Positions 61,908 through 64,000 of a stretch of 64,000 nucleotides of DNA are shown piece after piece. The notes below the pieces were generated by a model, which was given only the letters and a program-made list of their open reading frames with translations, made no database searches and was not told the DNA's origin. Within the stretch, counting starts at the first letter, position 1; each line of letters opens with the position of its first letter. A program made the translations under genes and the position numbers. The stretch comes from Paracoccaceae bacterium (GTDB lineage Bacteria; Pseudomonadota; Alphaproteobacteria; Rhodobacterales; Rhodobacteraceae), in the NCBI GenBank assembly GCA_024636555.1, contig JAGXGW010000035.1, positions 1-64,000 on the forward strand. Reading direction: 5' to 3'.

Positions 61908-63173
61908 TCACACCCGCGCGGTCAGCTGTGTGCCTTTGTGGCCGGTAATGACGGCGGTGATGATCTGCCCTTCCGGCTGCGGCAGGTCCAGCAACACTTC
62001 GGTAAACTGCTCCGTCCGGCCCATCGTCGGGCTTTCCATCAAAACCTGACGGGTCTGTCCTGTCTGGGCTGCGAGATGCGCCAGCACCCGCGCGTCCCCT
62101 GCCGCACGCAGCCGCGCGGCGCGGGTTTTGATGGCCGCGCCCGCAACCTGCGGCATCCGCGCGGCGGGAGTACCGGGGCGCGGTGAATAGGGAAATACGT
62201 GGAGCCATGTCAGGCTGCATTCCTCGACCAGCCGCAATGAATTTGCGAACTGTGCCTCGGTCTCTGTCGGAAAACCGGCGATGATATCCGCGCCGAATGT
62301 CATGTCGGGACGCAGCGAGACGGCCTGTTCGGTGAAGCGGATGGCATCATCGCGCAGATGGCGTCGCTTCATCCGCTTGAGGATCAGATCGTCGCCATGC
62401 TGGAGCGACAGATGCAAATGCGGCATCAGGCGCGACTCGGTGGCGATGGCCTGCATCAGGTTGTCATCCACCTCGATCGAATCGATGGAGCTGATCCGTA
62501 GGCGCGGCAGATCGGGCACCAGCCGCAGGATGCGCATGACCAGATCGCCAAGCTTCGGCGTGGCGGGCAGATCGGCGCCCCAGCTTGTCAGATCGACCCC
62601 GGTGAGGACGACCTCGTTATAGCCCGCATCGACCAGCCGTTTGATCTGGTCCACGACCACACCGGCAGGCACAGAGCGCGAATTGCCGCGTCCGAAAGGA
62701 ATGATGCAGAAGGTGCAGCGGTGATCGCAACCGTTCTGGACCTGCACATAGGCGCGGCTGCGGGTGCCGAAACCGTCGATCAGATGACCGGCCGTCTCGG
62801 TTACGCTCATGATATCGTCGACCTGCACACGTTCCGTTTCGCCGATGAAATCGGGCGACAGGCGCGCCCATGTCCCGGGCTGCATCTTCTCGGTATTGCC
62901 GATGACCAGATCGACCTCGGGCATGGCGGCGAAGGTCTCCGGCTCGGTCTGGGCAGCGCATCCGGTCACGATCAGGCGCGCCTCCGGGTTTTCCCGGCGC
63001 AGGCGGCGGATCTCCTGTCGCGCCTTGCGTACGGCCTCGGATGTCACGGCGCAGGTATTGACCACAACCGCGCCCGACAATCCGGCCTGCGCGGCCAGCT
63101 CTTTCATTGCCTCGGTCTCGTAGGCATTCAGTCGACAGCCCAGCGTGGTGAATTTCGGCGGCTGCAGCGTCAT
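61908..63173 (-). CDS. mtaB: tRNA t6A37 methylthiotransferase MtaB
   Basis: The 421-residue radical SAM methylthiotransferase has the N-terminal UPF0004 domain ([34 protein letters not shown]), the SAM cluster motif [15 protein letters not shown] and a C-terminal TRAM-like region. It converts t6A to ms2t6A at position 37 of certain tRNAs, here as the MtaB rather than MiaB type. The start at 63173 overlaps the dapF stop by ATGA; the longer in-frame reading to 63533 runs inside dapF and is rejected. The stop codon lies beside a dispersed repeat element. Confidence 0.94.
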   Translation of the reverse strand: MTLQPPKFTTLGCRLNAYETEAMKELAAQAGLSGAVVVNTCAVTSEAVRKARQEIRRLRRENPEARLIVTGCAAQTEPETFAAMPEVDLVIGNTEKMQPGTWARLSPDFIGETERVQVDDIMSVTETAGHLIDGFGTRSRAYVQVQNGCDHRCTFCIIPFGRGNSRSVPAGVVVDQIKRLVDAGYNEVVLTGVDLTSWGADLPATPKLGDLVMRILRLVPDLPRLRISSIDSIEVDDNLMQAIATESRLMPHLHLSLQHGDDLILKRMKRRHLRDDAIRFTEQAVSLRPDMTFGADIIAGFPTETEAQFANSLRLVEECSLTWLHVFPYSPRPGTPAARMPQVAGAAIKTRAARLRAAGDARVLAHLAAQTGQTRQVLMESPTMGRTEQFTEVLLDLPQPEGQIITAVITGHKGTQLTARV

Positions 63174-63973
63174 GTCAGAGACTCCAGAAAAGCCTGCGTC
63201 AGCGAGCCGGAGGCGACATGCATCGTGGGGCCGCTCATCCAGACGCCATCGTCGCGCCAGTCGATCTCGAGCCCGCCCCCGTCCAGTTCGATCCGCACCT
63301 TGCGCCCCGTCAGCCCCCTGCGCGAGGCCGCGACGGCCACCGCACAGGAGGAGGAGCCGGACGCCAGCGTAACGCCCACGCCACGCTCCCAAACGCGCAT
63401 CCTGAGGTGATCCGGACCGACCAGCGTCGCGAACTGCACGTTGGTCCGCTGCGGAAACAGCGGGTGATGCTCGATCTGCGCCCCGCGTGAAGCCAGATCG
63501 ACCGTTTCGGCATCGGCCACGAAGAAGGTGCAATGCGGATTGCCCATACCAGTGGCGGTCGGTGCGCCGTCTATCGGTAGTTCCAGTGTATCCATCGGAC
63601 CTGCCAGCGGGATATCGGCCCAGTCCAGTTGCGGCTGGCCCATATTGACCGCGGTGATGCCGCCACCGGCATCCACTGCTTTCAGGAGGCCGCGATCTGT
63701 CATGAGGGTCAGCGCTGTCCGGCCTGTCTCATCCATCAGGTGGCGCGCGATGCAGCGGGTGGCGTTGCCGCACGCCGCCGATGTAGAGCCGTCGGCATTG
63801 TAGAACGTCAGATGCGCGTCGCCGCTTGCCGCGTCCGCGATCACCGCAAGCTGGTCAAACCCGATCCCGCGATGCCGGTCTGCAATCCCCCTGATCACAG
63901 ATTCCGTCAAAGCGAGCGCTTGCGCACGCGCATCCAACACAACGAAATCGTTGCCCAGCCCATGCATCTTCAT
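63170..63973 (-). CDS. dapF: Diaminopimelate epimerase DapF
   Basis: The product is 267 residues from ATG 63973 (a TTG at 63982 would add three). It begins [19 protein letters not shown]. The paired catalytic cysteines are in AACGNATRC and [11 protein letters not shown]. It interconverts LL- and meso-diaminopimelate for lysine and peptidoglycan. It overlaps mtaB by ATGA, an arrangement common in alphaproteobacteria. The N terminus is close to the window edge but appears complete. Confidence 0.95.
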   Translation of the reverse strand: MKMHGLGNDFVVLDARAQALALTESVIRGIADRHRGIGFDQLAVIADAASGDAHLTFYNADGSTSAACGNATRCIARHLMDETGRTALTLMTDRGLLKAVDAGGGITAVNMGQPQLDWADIPLAGPMDTLELPIDGAPTATGMGNPHCTFFVADAETVDLASRGAQIEHHPLFPQRTNVQFATLVGPDHLRMRVWERGVGVTLASGSSSCAVAVAASRRGLTGRKVRIELDGGGLEIDWRDDGVWMSGPTMHVASGSLTQAFLESLT

Positions 63974-64000
63974 GAAGGGCAAACCTGCCCGGTGATCCTT

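Noticed and set aside
1-64000. Search for CRISPR arrays, insertion sequences, integrases, phage genes and restriction or toxin systems
   Set aside because: No regularly spaced direct repeats, transposase motifs or defence genes were seen; the region looks like stable core and catabolic chromosome.

Overview
The window looks like a chromosomal segment from a marine Rhodobacteraceae (Roseobacter-group) alphaproteobacterium. The evidence is family-level: high GC with alphaproteobacterial Shine-Dalgarno spacing, a petABC cytochrome bc1 operon with petP/petR-type regulators, a Hint_2-domain protein typical of the family, GltD placed before GltB, two PotABCD-type polyamine transporters and a paaABCDE operon. 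No species is claimed. I see no insertion sequence, prophage, integrase or CRISPR array. About 60 protein genes, one tRNA and one riboswitch fill the window with few gaps.

Layout. 1-15.9 kb is housekeeping: tRNA-Leu, an NDUFA9-like reductase, uppP, the glutamate synthase pair gltD-gltB, a Hint-domain surface protein, mtgA, a glutathione transferase, queG, an unpartnered hydantoinase-A-type protein, msrB-msrA and dgkA. 15.9-17.8 kb holds an outer-membrane beta-barrel protein and a drug/metabolite exporter.

17.8-35.7 kb is a large nitrogen-compound uptake and catabolism region. A putrescine-type ABC transporter (potFGHI order, minus strand) ends in an FAD-dependent amine oxidase. Next come a GntR/FCD regulator and a putrescine-type aminotransferase. 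The second half has another GntR regulator, an ArgE-like M20 deacylase and an M24 hydrolase resembling ectoine hydrolase EutD/DoeA. A second class III aminotransferase, a second PotABCD-type transporter and an SDR dehydrogenase diverge from these. An identical 10-base motif lies in three control regions of this block, so a shared GntR operator is plausible.

35.7-44.7 kb has ilvE divergent from petP-petR, a histone-deacetylase-family amidohydrolase, a phosphotransferase, xseB-ispA-dxs (isoprenoid supply), exoD and a sugar-epimerase-like SDR. 44.7-48.4 kb is paaABCDE (phenylacetyl-CoA ring epoxidation) behind an inverted repeat that is a candidate repressor site. 48.4-57.4 kb has a VOC protein, amn, an HU protein, two carrier proteins, aroC and a TPP riboswitch controlling thiBPQ. 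57.4-64 kb holds petABC, a second beta-barrel protein, a glutathione transferase, mtaB and dapF.

The most unusual non-genic signal is a dispersed intergenic element. In three full copies (about 11.05, 45.75 and 61.85 kb) a G-run/C-run hairpin is followed by a second hairpin whose sequence differs but whose pairing is kept. A second C-run and a conserved tail (GATATTT or AGTATTT, then an AAGAAGAAG or AATGAAGG purine tract) complete it. Two further copies keep only the tail. In three of the five sites the tail sits where the ribosome-binding site of the next gene should be.
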